Below, one piece after another: positions 1 through 9,955 of a DNA stretch of 64,000 nt; the stretch's first letter is position 1, and each line of letters begins with the position of its first letter. The stretch covers positions 512,001 through 576,000 of the forward strand of contig NZ_KV917381.1 of NCBI RefSeq assembly GCF_002019795.1, in the 5' to 3' direction. Origin of the DNA: Bacillus alkalicellulosilyticus (GTDB lineage: Bacteria > Bacillota > Bacilli > Bacillales > Bacillaceae_F). The notes beneath the pieces are model-generated. The model worked only from the letters and a program-made list of their open reading frames with translations, was not told the origin of the DNA and searched no databases. The translations under genes and the position numbers were made by a program.

Positions 1-491
1 TGCTTAATGGTGACTTTTATGGGTTGCGCACAATTCAAGCTAATGATTGGATGTACTTATGCTTTAACCGTATACGTACATTTGTGAAAAAGGAGTTACA
101 CAAGAATTTCACGATGAGTCCATTTGAGCTAGTTTGGGGTGAAGAGATAAACGATGGGCGCGTTGTTCATGTTGGAATGTGGGTTCCTGATTATGTGACA
201 GACGACCTTTTACAACGTGCAATGTTGACTCGACTTGGTGATGATTCCTATCCGTTGCAAATTGAGAAGATCCCTGCCTATCAATGTGTGCAAGTTCTTC
301 ATACAGGTCCCTATTCACTGATTCACGAAACAGTTCAACACTTGGGGAAATTCGCAAACGAGTATGGTTATCAGATAATTGAAGAACAAGCAAAAGAAAT
401 TCACCTAAGCCATGTTAACATTGGTTTTCCTGAACAAACCAATCTACTGCTTCGCATTCCTGTTCGTAAAAAAGAACCCACTCAAGCATAG
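1..491 (+). CDS. GyrI-like small-molecule-binding domain protein (5' end outside window)
   Basis: The reading frame is open to the left edge of the window, so the true start probably lies outside it; the first in-window start codon is a TTG at 24. The product resembles the C-terminal part of GyrI-like / AraC effector-binding domain proteins: an aromatic-rich strand (WVPDYVTDDLLQRAM), then a CVQVLHTGPY motif followed by a helix, and a final EIHLSHVN..LLLRIPV strand pair. Such domains bind small hydrophobic molecules or partner proteins. The next gene starts 30 bp downstream on the same strand, so co-transcription is likely. The ligand cannot be told from sequence. Confidence 0.75.
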   Translation, partial: LNGDFYGLRTIQANDWMYLCFNRIRTFVKKELHKNFTMSPFELVWGEEINDGRVVHVGMWVPDYVTDDLLQRAMLTRLGDDSYPLQIEKIPAYQCVQVLHTGPYSLIHETVQHLGKFANEYGYQIIEEQAKEIHLSHVNIGFPEQTNLLLRIPVRKKEPTQA

Positions 492-520
492 AAACGATTA
501 TAAAAAGGAGGTGATGAAAA

Positions 521-718
521 ATGAAAGAGTATAAATTCGAAAAGATTACTTTAACGGGTATTAAAGGAATTGTAAGTAAACCTTCTGTTGATTATCATGA
601 AGTCATTCATGAACATGCCAAAGAAGGGTGGGAACTCGTCCAAGTTTTCGCACCTGGTACAGCTTCTTACGGAAGTGCGTCCTACATAGAAATAATCTTC
701 TCAAGAGATGTCGAGTAA
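521..718 (+). CDS. DUF4177 domain protein
   Basis: A 65-residue protein of the DUF4177 type: an N-terminal YKFEKI strand, the conserved HEHAKEGWELVQVF segment (helix, then the GWELV strand), and a terminal YIEIIFSR strand. No signal peptide or membrane segment, so it is probably cytoplasmic. The start is well defined by an AAGGAGGTGAT ribosome site just upstream of the ATG. It follows the GyrI-like gene closely, and a strong hairpin terminator lies after it. The function of the family is unknown. Confidence 0.8.
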   Translation: MKEYKFEKITLTGIKGIVSKPSVDYHEVIHEHAKEGWELVQVFAPGTASYGSASYIEIIFSRDVE

Positions 719-771
719 TTTTAGTGAAAGACCTTTTCTAAAATATTGTTGCCTAGGATATGCGTTTTTAA

Positions 772-804
772 ATAACAAAACCCACCAATGGCGGGTTTTG
801 TTAT
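772..804. terminator. Bidirectional intrinsic terminator
   Basis: A perfect 12-bp inverted repeat (ATAACAAAACCC / GGGTTTTGTTAT) with a 9-nt loop lies between two convergent genes. The A- and T-rich outer stem supplies U-runs in both directions. Confidence 0.85.
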
Positions 805-833
805 TGTCCATGTATCGTCTTCGTAGTTGAACT

Positions 834-1247
834 TTACCAACTAACTTTTCCACTTGCATGTTTATAAAATGGCGACTCTTCTTTTTCACAAAAAAATGAT
901 ATTTGATTTCCACTTGGATCCCTAATAAATATTTCATTCATAAGTTCGTGATCATACGAATTAGTGATTTCTACGCCTTTGTATTCAAAATGTCTTCTTA
1001 GTGAATCGAGGTCATCCGTTTCAAAATGAAAGTAGACATTTGTTTGGTCAATACCAACATGAAAATGCAATGGAGCCTTTTGTTGAACTTGGATAAGCGC
1101 TACTAATGCCTCACCTGTTTTAAAGTTGAGACTTGCTCCAGCTCCCCACTGATCAACCAATTGCAGGTCTAAGATTTCTTTGTACCAACCAATACTTTCT
1201 TCAAGATTCAAGACTGGTATAAACACAGCTCCAACTCTAAGTTTCAT
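834..1247 (-). CDS. VOC family (glyoxalase/bleomycin-resistance fold) protein
   Basis: A 137-residue single-copy VOC protein. It opens with the typical VGAVFIPVLNLEESIGWY strand-helix unit, and the second beta-alpha-beta-beta-beta unit starts near VYFHFETDDLDSLRRHF and ends in IRDPSGNQISFF, the usual DPxGN turn. Family members bind a metal and act as lyases, dioxygenases or drug-binding proteins; the substrate is not evident here. The ATG is preceded by GGAGGAG at good spacing. It is transcribed alone and ends at the shared terminator near 790. Confidence 0.88.
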   Translation of the reverse strand: MKLRVGAVFIPVLNLEESIGWYKEILDLQLVDQWGAGASLNFKTGEALVALIQVQQKAPLHFHVGIDQTNVYFHFETDDLDSLRRHFEYKGVEITNSYDHELMNEIFIRDPSGNQISFFCEKEESPFYKHASGKVSW

Positions 1248-1395
1248 CCGACCACTCCTCCTTATATAGAATATCTGCCATATGTTATTGACAGTTCTTG
1301 TTCATTTGTTTATGTAACTCTAAGAAACGGAGCCAAAATAAGTAGTTGTCGATGTATTGGTTTCTGACGCCGTTAAATCGTTCCAAACATTTCTT

Positions 1396-2058
1396 TTAGA
1401 AATTCCTTGTGCGATAATTTGCGGATATCGAAACATTCACATAAGAGATTGTTCCACTAAAATAATCCGTACCAGTCATCTTCATTTCATTTTCAATCAC
1501 AACTCTCTTTTTTTCTTTTCCTTGTAATGTTACTTTAAACGGTCCATCAATGTTCATCTTTTCCAACGGGTCAAAGTCCCAGAAATCACTAAATGGTTCA
1601 TAAAATTCTAAATCAAACTCCACATCATCTTTGCTGTGATTGATAAAATACAACTCGCACACTCCATGTAAAGAAGGCCCTTGAATGTTGGTAAACTCGC
1701 AGCGAGCATTTTCACTGTCGTAGGCAACCGCGTAAATCCCTGATGCAAACGTCTTTTGATATAGTTCTACCAAAAAAGAAGGTAAAAAACTGCAAAGTAG
1801 GATTATAATAATGAACATTCGAACATGGTATTTCTTTAGAGCCCGACCTAGAAAAATAGTGCCCATTATAAAACAAATCAAACCAATGAACCCAAAGTAA
1901 TGGATGTAAGCTCCTCCAACTGAAAAAGTGAATGATTCAGCCCATGGACGACCATGAGGAAACGGAACATAAGGGATGGTAGCAACAAAAAACAAAAAAA
2001 TCGAAAGTAAGAAGTACTTTTTATTTTTTATCAAAATGTACTCACTTCCCTTCAACAT
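1396..2058 (-). CDS. Membrane protein of unknown function
   Basis: A protein of about 220 residues that I do not recognise. It has three hydrophobic segments in the first half (roughly residues 15-32, 48-70 and 78-100), then an outward-facing C-terminal domain of about 115 residues, rich in beta-strand-like alternation and containing two cysteines (CEFT and CELYF) that could form a disulfide. The first ATG has a poor ribosome site; a TTG eight codons later, after AAGGGAAGTGAG, may be the true start. It is a single-gene unit divergent from the next gene. Confidence 0.6.
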   Translation of the reverse strand: MLKGSEYILIKNKKYFLLSIFLFFVATIPYVPFPHGRPWAESFTFSVGGAYIHYFGFIGLICFIMGTIFLGRALKKYHVRMFIIIILLCSFLPSFLVELYQKTFASGIYAVAYDSENARCEFTNIQGPSLHGVCELYFINHSKDDVEFDLEFYEPFSDFWDFDPLEKMNIDGPFKVTLQGKEKKRVVIENEMKMTGTDYFSGTISYVNVSISANYRTRNF

Positions 2059-2182
2059 TGACTTAAACTTATATTAACATATATATCCAAAGAAGGAAGT
2101 GGTGCTTTTCACTCCCAAAATCCTGAAACTTTTGTCATACTGATACGTAGGAAGTAAGGATAGGATCGTTGGAGGGGATTTG

Positions 2183-2965
2183 ATGACAGAAAAGAAAATA
2201 AAGCAAAACCGAGGATATCTTATTGGAGCACTTGTAGGCATCGTGTTCTTTAATTATTTTTTTATGCTGTTTCGTGCAGGGAACTATGAGGGCATGGGTC
2301 TTAGTTTGTTACTTATTGTAGTTGGAGTTGTTATTTTATTGTGGTTTCGAACGAAAGAGGGGAAAAGGTTTGAGACGCCACAGATGAACTTTGACCCTAG
2401 TTTATATAAAGAAGTTTCGCGATTTATGATTGTCCCGACTTATGACGCATCAATGGAGTATACGTACTATACACTGCAGGGAGATAAGCTAGCTCATTCT
2501 TTTGTCAAACCATTAACGAAATCTCAGGACGCCACACGCTTTTTATTTTCGCTTGCGTCACTTTCGTTTATATTACCAGTACGCACCAATGTAACGCTTG
2601 GAACGGATAGATATATTGTCGATAAACACGGCGGATTTAAAACGAAGTTCAGTGTATATAACGAAGAGGGAAGGCTATGCTACACTTTTCGAAAAACAAA
2701 AGATTATAAGCATGGAGTTGTGACCAATCGAAACGGCGATGTCCTTGCTGTTCTTCAAGATTCACTTGGCAGCATGCAAGTTCATATTACTGACCTTGAT
2801 AAAAAACAGCTATTTCGGATCCGAATTGGTGGGATACCAACGGAGGCAATGGCGTTGTTTGGTGATGTTGATGGTGATATTGTCGACTGTTATGAACTCG
2901 TTAGCGATAGTCTCTATACGCTACCTTTGTTGTTAAGTATGATGTTCCGCAGTCAACGTATGTAG
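2183..2965 (+). CDS. Two-TM protein with possible Tubby/LURP-one-like domain
   Basis: About 260 residues. Two adjacent hydrophobic helices (about residues 12-29 and 36-54) are followed by a soluble domain of about 190 residues. That domain has repeating strands such as RYIVDKHGGFKTKFSVYNEEG, RLCYTFRK and VVTNRNGDVLAVLQDS. The pattern resembles Tubby C-terminal / LURP-one / scramblase-fold proteins, but this is a fold-level guess. I placed the start at the ATG at 2183 because GGAGGGG lies 5 nt upstream; a TTG at 2180 is too close to it. It stands alone between a divergent gene and pdaA. Confidence 0.6.
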   Translation: MTEKKIKQNRGYLIGALVGIVFFNYFFMLFRAGNYEGMGLSLLLIVVGVVILLWFRTKEGKRFETPQMNFDPSLYKEVSRFMIVPTYDASMEYTYYTLQGDKLAHSFVKPLTKSQDATRFLFSLASLSFILPVRTNVTLGTDRYIVDKHGGFKTKFSVYNEEGRLCYTFRKTKDYKHGVVTNRNGDVLAVLQDSLGSMQVHITDLDKKQLFRIRIGGIPTEAMALFGDVDGDIVDCYELVSDSLYTLPLLLSMMFRSQRM

Positions 2966-3049
2966 ATTTTTCCTTTTATCGTTTGTTGGATAAATTGCCC
3001 CAATCTAGAAAAACTAACAGTATCACAAACGATAAGGGGAGAAGTGGGG

Positions 3050-3841
3050 ATGAAGAAAAATGTTTTCTTTCTTTTTTTATGTGCCATCCTTTTAAGCGGT
3101 TTGGCGCCTTTTCAAGTGGCTCACGCGTATGAAACAACCGAGTACAACTGGAGCTTTAAACCTGAAAAGGACAATAAGCCTGTCACAACTGAGGCCAAGT
3201 ATTTAGAATTACTTGAAAAACATGGTGGAATGTTCATTGGGGATACTTCTAAAAAAGAGTTGTATTTAACCTTTGATAATGGCTATGAAAACGGCTATAC
3301 CGCCATGGTGCTTGATGTGTTAAAAGAAAAGAAAGTACCTGCAACCTTCTTTGTAACAGGGCATTACTTACAAACAGAGCAGGACTTAATCCAGCGCATG
3401 GTGAAAGAAGGTCATATCGTCGGAAATCATTCTTGGCACCACCCAAGTTTGCCAAAGGTCGATAATGAACGATTAAAGAGAGAGCTGAACAAGGTAAAGG
3501 AAGAGTTCACAAAGCAAACAGGGATTAAAGAAATGCATTATTTACGTCCTCCTCGAGGAACGTTTAGTGAAAAATCATTAGCTCTTTCCAATGAATTAGG
3601 TTATACCAATGTGTTTTGGTCGATGGCCTATAAAGATTGGGAAGTCGATAAGCAAAAAGGTGGCGACTACGCCTATAACCAAATCATGAAACGTATACAC
3701 CCGGGAGCAATTATGCTGCTTCATTCTGTGTCGAGTGATAATGCGGAGGCATTAGGTCGTGTAATTGATGATTGCAGGAAGCAAGGATATGAGTTCAAAA
3801 GCTTAGATGACTTAATGATGTCCAAGATGATTGACCAATAA
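3050..3841 (+). CDS. pdaA: Polysaccharide deacetylase, PdaA type
   Basis: PdaA removes the N-acetyl group from muramic acid so that muramic delta-lactam can form in spore cortex peptidoglycan. The 263-residue product has a signal peptide (residues 1-26, cleavage after AHA) and a NodB domain. Motif 1 has the PdaA-specific form LTFDNGYENGYT (D76, N77). The metal motif NHSWHH (H127, H131), the RPPRG motif and the LLHS motif follow. Length and sequence closely fit Bacillus PdaA. The ATG at 3050 follows AAGGGGAG at 9 nt. It is a single-gene unit; forespore (SigG) expression is known in B. subtilis but was not verified here. Confidence 0.93.
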   Translation: MKKNVFFLFLCAILLSGLAPFQVAHAYETTEYNWSFKPEKDNKPVTTEAKYLELLEKHGGMFIGDTSKKELYLTFDNGYENGYTAMVLDVLKEKKVPATFFVTGHYLQTEQDLIQRMVKEGHIVGNHSWHHPSLPKVDNERLKRELNKVKEEFTKQTGIKEMHYLRPPRGTFSEKSLALSNELGYTNVFWSMAYKDWEVDKQKGGDYAYNQIMKRIHPGAIMLLHSVSSDNAEALGRVIDDCRKQGYEFKSLDDLMMSKMIDQ

Positions 3842-3849
3842 AACGAAAA

Positions 3850-3884
3850 GAGGGCTACTCAAGGAAATCCTTTGAGTAGCCCTC
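3850..3884. terminator. Bidirectional terminator hairpin
   Basis: A 13-bp inverted repeat (GAGGGCTACTCAA / TTGAGTAGCCCTC) between pdaA (+) and the GAF gene (-). The T-rich tract (CTTTTCGTTTT) follows the stem on the - strand, so it fits best as the terminator of the GAF gene. Confidence 0.7.
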
Positions 3885-3953
3885 ATGCATGTGTGAAAAC
3901 TCATGTATGAAATAAAATAAATAATAGCAAATCACGCATGCATGTTCAGCGTA

Positions 3954-4316
3954 TTAGTTAGCCATACTTTCTTGACCAATTGCTTCAGCAATCGTTTCAA
4001 GTGTACTAATATCAGTCATATCAAATGCAATAGGCTGCTTGCTTTTTACAAGAAGTAGTCCAATTTGCATTCCTGCTGAATTTTTTATTGGGAACTTGAG
4101 TCGACCATTAGCTTCCCATTCGAGGTGATCGTCAAAATCGGACGCAGCCACTAATTTTTTCTCCTCATTTTCCATCATATAAATCCCTGCCCAATCTATG
4201 TAAGGGACTTGTTCAACGAGGCTTTCAACCGTTTTTTCAAAAATTGATTGCAGGCTCTCCTTTTTATATACATGGGCCATGATTTGTAGGGATGCGACAT
4301 CCGTTGGTATAGACAT
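3954..4316 (-). CDS. GAF domain protein
   Basis: A 120-residue protein made almost entirely of one short GAF domain: an N-terminal helix, the VPYIDWAGIYMMENEEKKLVAASDF strand region, a central LKFPIKNSAGMQIGLLLVKSKQ hairpin, and a C-terminal ISTLETIAEAIGQ helix. GAF domains bind small ligands or redox centres; free-standing ones of this size occur in Bacillus as free methionine sulfoxide reductases or sensors, but I do not see the fRMsr catalytic cysteines, so that activity is unlikely. The ribosome site GAAGGAGA precedes the ATG. Confidence 0.8.
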   Translation of the reverse strand: MSIPTDVASLQIMAHVYKKESLQSIFEKTVESLVEQVPYIDWAGIYMMENEEKKLVAASDFDDHLEWEANGRLKFPIKNSAGMQIGLLLVKSKQPIAFDMTDISTLETIAEAIGQESMAN

Positions 4317-4469
4317 GGGATCTCTCCTTCACTGCTAGTTTACTGTTTCTATTTTAACAAAAACTATTCAAAAAAGGACTAGTAAGTTAAGGAAACGTTG
4401 GAAGTATGGACGATAGATGAAAGATGGTATACTAGAGAATGACATTAAAGGACGCGGAGCTGAAAAAAG

Positions 4470-5861
4470 ATGAAAAACAAAGAGACGAATGTAACGATTG
4501 AAAAAGGTCAAAAATTCCCGTTAACGATAAAACGACTTGGAATCAATGGAGAAGGAGTCGGTTATTTTAAACGAAAGGTTGTTTTCGTACCAGGGGCTCT
4601 TCCAGGAGAAGAAATAGTAGCAGAGGTCACGAACGTACAACCAAATTTTTCAGAAGCAAAAATCAACAAAATCCGAAAAGCATCAAAAGAAAGAGTGGCC
4701 CCGCCATGTCCAATTTATAGCGATTGTGGTGGCTGTCAGTTGCAGCATCTTGATTACAATGCTCAATTACGAGAGAAAAAAGATATTGTTAAACAAGCGT
4801 TTGAACGTCATACGAAACTAGTAGGTGACAAGCTTCCATTGAAGGACACTATCGGCATGGAAGACCCATGGAATTACCGCAACAAAAGCCAGCTACAAGT
4901 CGGCAAGCAACAGGAAAAAGTATTAGCGGGTCTTTACGGGATGAACTCTCATAACATTATTGATATGTCAGATTGCATGATCCAGCACCCTGAAACAAAC
5001 AAAGTGACACAAGCCGTTAAAGGCATACTAGAGGAATTAAACATTCCGATTTACAACGAACGACGAGGTAGAGGCCTAATCCGAACAATTGTCACAAGAG
5101 TCGGCTTTGAAACAGGACAAGTCCAGCTTGTTCTCATCACAACGAAAGAAGAGATTCCGAAGCGAGATGTCCTCATTAAAGAAATTAATAACCGAGTGCC
5201 ACAAGTAACATCAATTCTGCAAAACATCAACGGGCGAAAAACATCACTCATCTTTGGAGACGAAACGATTCACCTCCACGGCGAAGAAGTGATCCAAGAA
5301 ACATTAGGAGACTTACAATTTGAACTATCAGCTCGAGCATTCTTCCAGCTGAACCCGATTCAAACGGTAAAGCTGTATGATGAAGTAAAAAAAGCAGCCC
5401 AACTTACAGGAAAAGAAAAAGTCGTCGACGCCTACTGTGGAGTCGGAACGATAGGGTTGTGGCTCGCTAAAGATGCGGCAGAAATCAGAGGCATGGACGT
5501 TATCCCAGAATCAATCGATGACGCCAATACCAATGCCAAACGCCATGGCTATAACAATGCTACCTATGTCGTCGGAAAAGCAGAAGAATGGCTCCCACGC
5601 TGGGTAAAAGAAGGATGGAAGCCAGATGTTATCGTCGTCGACCCACCACGAACAGGGTGCGATGAGCAATTATTGCAGACAATCATTAAAGTGAAGCCGA
5701 AGCGCTTTGTATATGTGTCCTGTAACCCGTCAACACTGGCGAAGGACTGTGATCGATTGATGAAGGCTGGGTTTAAGATAGAGTCACTTCAGCCGGTTGA
5801 TATGTTTCCGCATACGAGCCATGTGGAGTGCTGTTCACTATTAACTTATGAAGGGAAATAA
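4470..5861 (+). CDS. rlmD: 23S rRNA (uracil-C5)-methyltransferase, RlmCD/RlmD type
   Basis: A 463-residue TrmA-family enzyme that makes 5-methyluridine in 23S rRNA using S-adenosylmethionine. It has an N-terminal TRAM RNA-binding domain (about 12-70), a 4Fe-4S cysteine set (C80, C86 and C89 in [12 protein letters not shown], plus a later DCMIQ cysteine), and a C-terminal methyltransferase core with [16 protein letters not shown] (SAM loop), [10 protein letters not shown], the nucleophile motif [12 protein letters not shown] and a terminal SHVECC base motif. The family in Bacillus includes RlmCD (U747 and U1939); which sites this one modifies cannot be said. It is transcribed alone with a weak ribosome site (GCGGAG). 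Confidence 0.93.
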   Translation: MKNKETNVTIEKGQKFPLTIKRLGINGEGVGYFKRKVVFVPGALPGEEIVAEVTNVQPNFSEAKINKIRKASKERVAPPCPIYSDCGGCQLQHLDYNAQLREKKDIVKQAFERHTKLVGDKLPLKDTIGMEDPWNYRNKSQLQVGKQQEKVLAGLYGMNSHNIIDMSDCMIQHPETNKVTQAVKGILEELNIPIYNERRGRGLIRTIVTRVGFETGQVQLVLITTKEEIPKRDVLIKEINNRVPQVTSILQNINGRKTSLIFGDETIHLHGEEVIQETLGDLQFELSARAFFQLNPIQTVKLYDEVKKAAQLTGKEKVVDAYCGVGTIGLWLAKDAAEIRGMDVIPESIDDANTNAKRHGYNNATYVVGKAEEWLPRWVKEGWKPDVIVVDPPRTGCDEQLLQTIIKVKPKRFVYVSCNPSTLAKDCDRLMKAGFKIESLQPVDMFPHTSHVECCSLLTYEGK

Positions 5862-5882
5862 AAGATGTAACAGTGAGTTAAG

Positions 5883-5916
5883 AGCCTTTCTAAGCAATTG
5901 AAAGGCTTATTTGTTA
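5883..5916 (+). terminator. Terminator of the rRNA methyltransferase gene
   Basis: An 8-bp stem (AGCCTTTC / GAAAGGCT) with a 9-nt loop is followed by TATTTGTTATT, about 20 bp after the stop codon. Confidence 0.7.
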
Positions 5917-6017
5917 TTAAAATTTTTTTAGAACTGATAAATTTATTTTTTCCACTTTTATGTAATAAATATGGTAGTGTAGTATTAAAGAAAAACCTGA
6001 TTTTACACTATATGAAA

Positions 6018-6051
6018 AAATGAGATGCGATCGATCATTTGCATCTCATTT
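6018..6051 (-). terminator. Terminator of the orphan lipoprotein gene
   Basis: An 11-bp stem (AAATGAGATGC / GCATCTCATTT). On the - strand it is followed by a run of T residues (TTTTTTCAT), just past the stop of the lipoprotein gene. Confidence 0.75.
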
Positions 6052-6064
6052 AGAACTGTTAAAA

Positions 6065-7513
6065 CTATTGTTTTTTTGTTAAACTTATTTCTAAATCCTC
6101 GTTAAATCTACCGGGGTTAGTTGTATACATTGTTTTCCGATAGATAATTTCATCTCCTGCAAGTTCAATTTCAACCATACCGGAATTATCATTAGCGTCC
6201 CACATAAATTCGTAAACGCCGAGTCCTGTACCAAGGCCAATTGTACTTTCACTACCATTTATAAATGTTGCCCCTGGAGTCATTTCTTTAATATCTACAT
6301 CAAAAGTTTCTTTAGAATCAGCTCTTTGTGTTAATGTAATAAAGTAGCCGCCACTGTTTTCGTCACCTTCAGTAAAATAATGTACCCAAACACCGTCATA
6401 GCTAGTAAGGTTGCTTTGGTTAACTTCCGATACATCTTCCTTTATATTACTAGCGGGTTCTTCTTCAGGGGTTTGTAGTAATTCATCTTTTCTAGAATCG
6501 ACAAAATCCACTCGCTTATATGAATATTTCTGAATAGTAGGTTTGCCCTGATATTGAACTATGTTGTATACATTAAAGTAATAGTTATCAAGTGTTACTC
6601 TTGTTTGCATTATATCTAGATTAGATTGTAATAATGACTCTGAACTTAAAGTTACTTCATTATTAGTAGTATTATAGAAATATAAATTATTTACTTTATT
6701 ACTAGTCCTACTAGCAATGTAAAATCCATTACTTCCACCAACATATTGATGATTTATATTTGAAGGGAAATTAAATTCTTTTTGAGCTCCGTTTAAATCC
6801 CATACCACTGCATTTGATGTAGTATCAAATGCAAAAGCGTTATGGTAATTACCTAGATTACTTAAATAGTAGAATCCATTCGCTTCATCGAAAAATAATG
6901 AAATAGAAGTTGGGAAAAGGCTTTTCCACTTATCCTCATAAGTATATATTGAGTTTCCTTCAAAATTAAATAAATTACAATTATTATCAAAGCACTCTTC
7001 AAAATAAGTTCCTCTTAGTCCTTCTATAAAGAATGTATAACTATCCATCTCACCCCTAGATTCAGTTTTATTTAAAAATCTGAGGCTAGCGTTTCCACTC
7101 TGGTCAATATTAATAGAGTGGAAGTAACGTTCAGATAAGCCGTATTCAGTATATAACAAGATATTATTTTCAGAAAAATCGTATGAATAACTTCTATCAT
7201 CTGTATTCCACCTAGAATCCATTAATAAACTAACATCTATTTCTTTTTCTTTTATTTTAAAATTATTGTTTTCAAGTATTGAAACAATTAGTCTTAACGA
7301 GTCCCCTAATTCTGAAATAGGGGTTATAATATACGTGAAACCATCTTTTTCTGCAATATGAGTATCATTGTTTAGTCCTTCATTGGTAAAAGATTCTTCC
7401 CCAAGTTGGTCAAGTTGGTACTCTAAATAAAGGTTTTCATAGTTTTCTTGACTATTCTCACAACCCGTTATAAATATTAGTGCTAAAGCCAATAAAAAAA
7501 GTAAACGTTCCAA
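6065..7513 (-). CDS. Orphan lipoprotein with possible beta-propeller and C-terminal beta domain
   Basis: About 482 residues, not recognised. The likely start is a TTG at 7513, because GGGAGGA lies 6 nt upstream of it; the ATG five codons earlier overlaps that site and has none of its own. This gives a short lipoprotein signal ending in the lipobox LIFITGC. The body is strand-rich with many aromatic-Asn turns, compatible with a propeller, and a separate last domain of about 100 residues starts near SYDGVWVHYFTEG. It would be anchored outside the membrane. The gene is visibly more AT-rich than its neighbours, which may point to transfer. Confidence 0.65.
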   Translation of the reverse strand: MERLLFLLALALIFITGCENSQENYENLYLEYQLDQLGEESFTNEGLNNDTHIAEKDGFTYIITPISELGDSLRLIVSILENNNFKIKEKEIDVSLLMDSRWNTDDRSYSYDFSENNILLYTEYGLSERYFHSINIDQSGNASLRFLNKTESRGEMDSYTFFIEGLRGTYFEECFDNNCNLFNFEGNSIYTYEDKWKSLFPTSISLFFDEANGFYYLSNLGNYHNAFAFDTTSNAVVWDLNGAQKEFNFPSNINHQYVGGSNGFYIASRTSNKVNNLYFYNTTNNEVTLSSESLLQSNLDIMQTRVTLDNYYFNVYNIVQYQGKPTIQKYSYKRVDFVDSRKDELLQTPEEEPASNIKEDVSEVNQSNLTSYDGVWVHYFTEGDENSGGYFITLTQRADSKETFDVDIKEMTPGATFINGSESTIGLGTGLGVYEFMWDANDNSGMVEIELAGDEIIYRKTMYTTNPGRFNEDLEISLTKKQ

Positions 7514-7902
7514 AAAAAATCCTCCCATTTGTCCATATTGCTAACAAGAAATGCTTGTACTTTTCTTTCGTAATCCATTACGTTGTACCTAAATTTTCAG
7601 AGATGAGATAAAAGTAGTTATTATTTTTATATTTCCTCCTACATATGAAATATTTGTCAACTAGTTAATGTTACAATCTTTTCTTAAAACTGACAATTGT
7701 TTCTTTTGAACTCTTCAATGAATGACCCTAGAGAGTAAATAAAGGAAGGATAGGACAAGCCACCTTTTGCTATTCTCAGATCAATAAAGGTGTACTTACA
7801 GGAGAAGAAACCCACCAACATCCCGTGTGTTGCCAGATACAGTCCTAACACGTGGAGTGCGTGGCAAGGATATATTTTGAGGGAGAAAATAGGTGATTTA
7901 TA
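7514..7902. other. Gene-free stretch, weak inverted repeat only
   Basis: About 390 bp between divergent genes. The left half is AT-rich promoter-like sequence. From about 7740 the base composition shifts, and a TTGCCA / TGGCAA inverted repeat (about 7837-7870) lies shortly before the zinc-ribbon gene. No ORF or known RNA family was recognised. Confidence 0.4.
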
Positions 7903-8106
7903 ATGAATAACGCAAATGAAAAGTGGTTGGCACTACCTTCTGACTTAAGGGGTAAGCTTATCAAAAATGTATGGTGTACTAAGTGTTCTGATGTTGTCAA
8001 AATAACGAATTACATTATATATGACCACCCTTTGGGCATTTCATTGGAAGGGAAATGTGAAACTTGTGGTCTTGGGGTATCAAGAGTTATTGAATTAGAA
8101 AACTAA
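7903..8106 (+). CDS. Small zinc-ribbon protein
   Basis: A 67-residue protein with two CxxC knuckles, WCTKCSD (near residue 25) and CETCGLG (near residue 54), about 27 residues apart. This is the classic spacing of a small zinc ribbon, probably a rubredoxin-like or nucleic-acid-binding fold. No signal peptide. The ATG follows AGGTGAT at 7 nt. It stands alone. I do not recognise a named family. Confidence 0.65.
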   Translation: MNNANEKWLALPSDLRGKLIKNVWCTKCSDVVKITNYIIYDHPLGISLEGKCETCGLGVSRVIELEN

Positions 8107-8190
8107 TGTAATGCAAGATTGAGCATCTGCACATGAGTGTGGGTGTTTTCTTATTGCAGGTCAGAGCAACCGTTTTTTGAAAAAAATATC

Positions 8191-8227
8191 AGCATAAGCA
8201 AGGACAATGGCTGTCCTTGCTTATGCT
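8191..8227 (-). terminator. Terminator of the aldo/keto reductase gene
   Basis: A perfect 16-bp stem (AGCATAAGCAAGGACA and its complement) with a 5-nt loop. On the - strand it is followed by GATATTTTTTTT, a clear U-run. Confidence 0.9.
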
Positions 8228-8251
8228 GAAAAGTTTACAGTTTAAACAGTG

Positions 8252-9115
<864 letters not shown>

Positions 9116-9203
9116 TCAAAGTAAAAGATAGCAAACGACCACAAAACCTAGAAATTCAGCAGCGAAGGGGTATTTCCATTTGCGGCCGTTTTGCAATATA
9201 ATA

Positions 9204-9234
9204 AGCTTAGTACCTTCGTGTAACACGAAGTCAA
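9204..9234 (-). promoter_or_regulatory. MerR-type promoter/operator of the aldo/keto reductase
   Basis: On the - strand TTGACT (9234-9229) and TAAGCT (9209-9204) are 19 bp apart, the long spacing typical of MerR-activated promoters. The dyad CTTCGTGT-A-ACACGAAG (9214-9230) fills most of the spacer. The layout resembles AdhR/NmlR operators. Confidence 0.7.
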
Positions 9235-9271
9235 GCAGACTTTTCACTTTTTTTTCTAAGGAGGAATATGT

Positions 9272-9724
9272 ATGCATACAGTCAAGGGAGCTGCCCATAT
9301 AACGGGGCTTACCGAGCACGCTGTGCGTTTTTATACCGATAAAGGTCTAGTACCAAGTGTGCAACGCGATCAAAATAACATTCGGATGTTCGACGAAGAA
9401 TCGATAAACTGGCTACATGGCGTGAAGTGCCTCAAGCAATCTGGCATGCCAATTGAAGTCATCAAATTGTACGTCGATCTCTGTCTCGAAGGTGATTCGT
9501 CTATTCAACAACGCTGCTCACTGATGATGGAGCATAAAGAAGTGGCACTTATTAAGCTAGAAGAAGCCAAACAGCACGTTGCCCATTTGGAAGAAAAAAT
9601 AGCATTATATCAAGCTATTTTGGAGCAAAGCTCTCCAGATACGACTAATCCTGTAAACTGGGGCAACATTCAGCATATGCATTGTGACGTCTTTTACGCG
9701 CGTTCTGATCGGAAGGTATTATAG
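9272..9724 (+). CDS. MerR family regulator, AdhR-like
   Basis: A 150-residue regulator with an N-terminal winged HTH (residues about 5-70: HTVKGAAHITGLTEHAVRFYTDKGLVP, then IRMFDEESINWLHGVKCLKQSGM). The dimerisation coiled coil is about 85-120, and the short tail contains H and C residues. The size and the LKQSGMPIEVIKLYVDL segment fit the AdhR/aldehyde-responsive branch. Cysteines in the effector region (LCLEG, RCSLM and HCD) could sense electrophiles; this is inferred. A TAAGGAGGAATATGT ribosome site precedes the ATG. Its likely target is the divergent aldo/keto reductase. Confidence 0.88.
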   Translation: MHTVKGAAHITGLTEHAVRFYTDKGLVPSVQRDQNNIRMFDEESINWLHGVKCLKQSGMPIEVIKLYVDLCLEGDSSIQQRCSLMMEHKEVALIKLEEAKQHVAHLEEKIALYQAILEQSSPDTTNPVNWGNIQHMHCDVFYARSDRKVL

Positions 9725-9955
9725 ATAATTTGTGTTTGTCCACCAAATTGCCAGTCGAGTCTATTATCTAAGGTTAGCTATTCCTGTCGGGCGGTAATCA
9801 GTTCAGTGAAATTAGATTTCCAGTTTATGATCTGTTAACCAATCAATAAAACCTGGTCATACGAATTCATCATCTGAATCCACTCCAAAGTGGGAAGGTA
9901 ATTTGATAACTTTGTGGAATAAGTATACAAAAATTATCATATTGGAGGGATTCAA

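Noticed and set aside
3954-4316. Free methionine-(R)-sulfoxide reductase for the GAF gene
   Set aside because: Size and fold fit, but the cysteines needed for that activity are absent.
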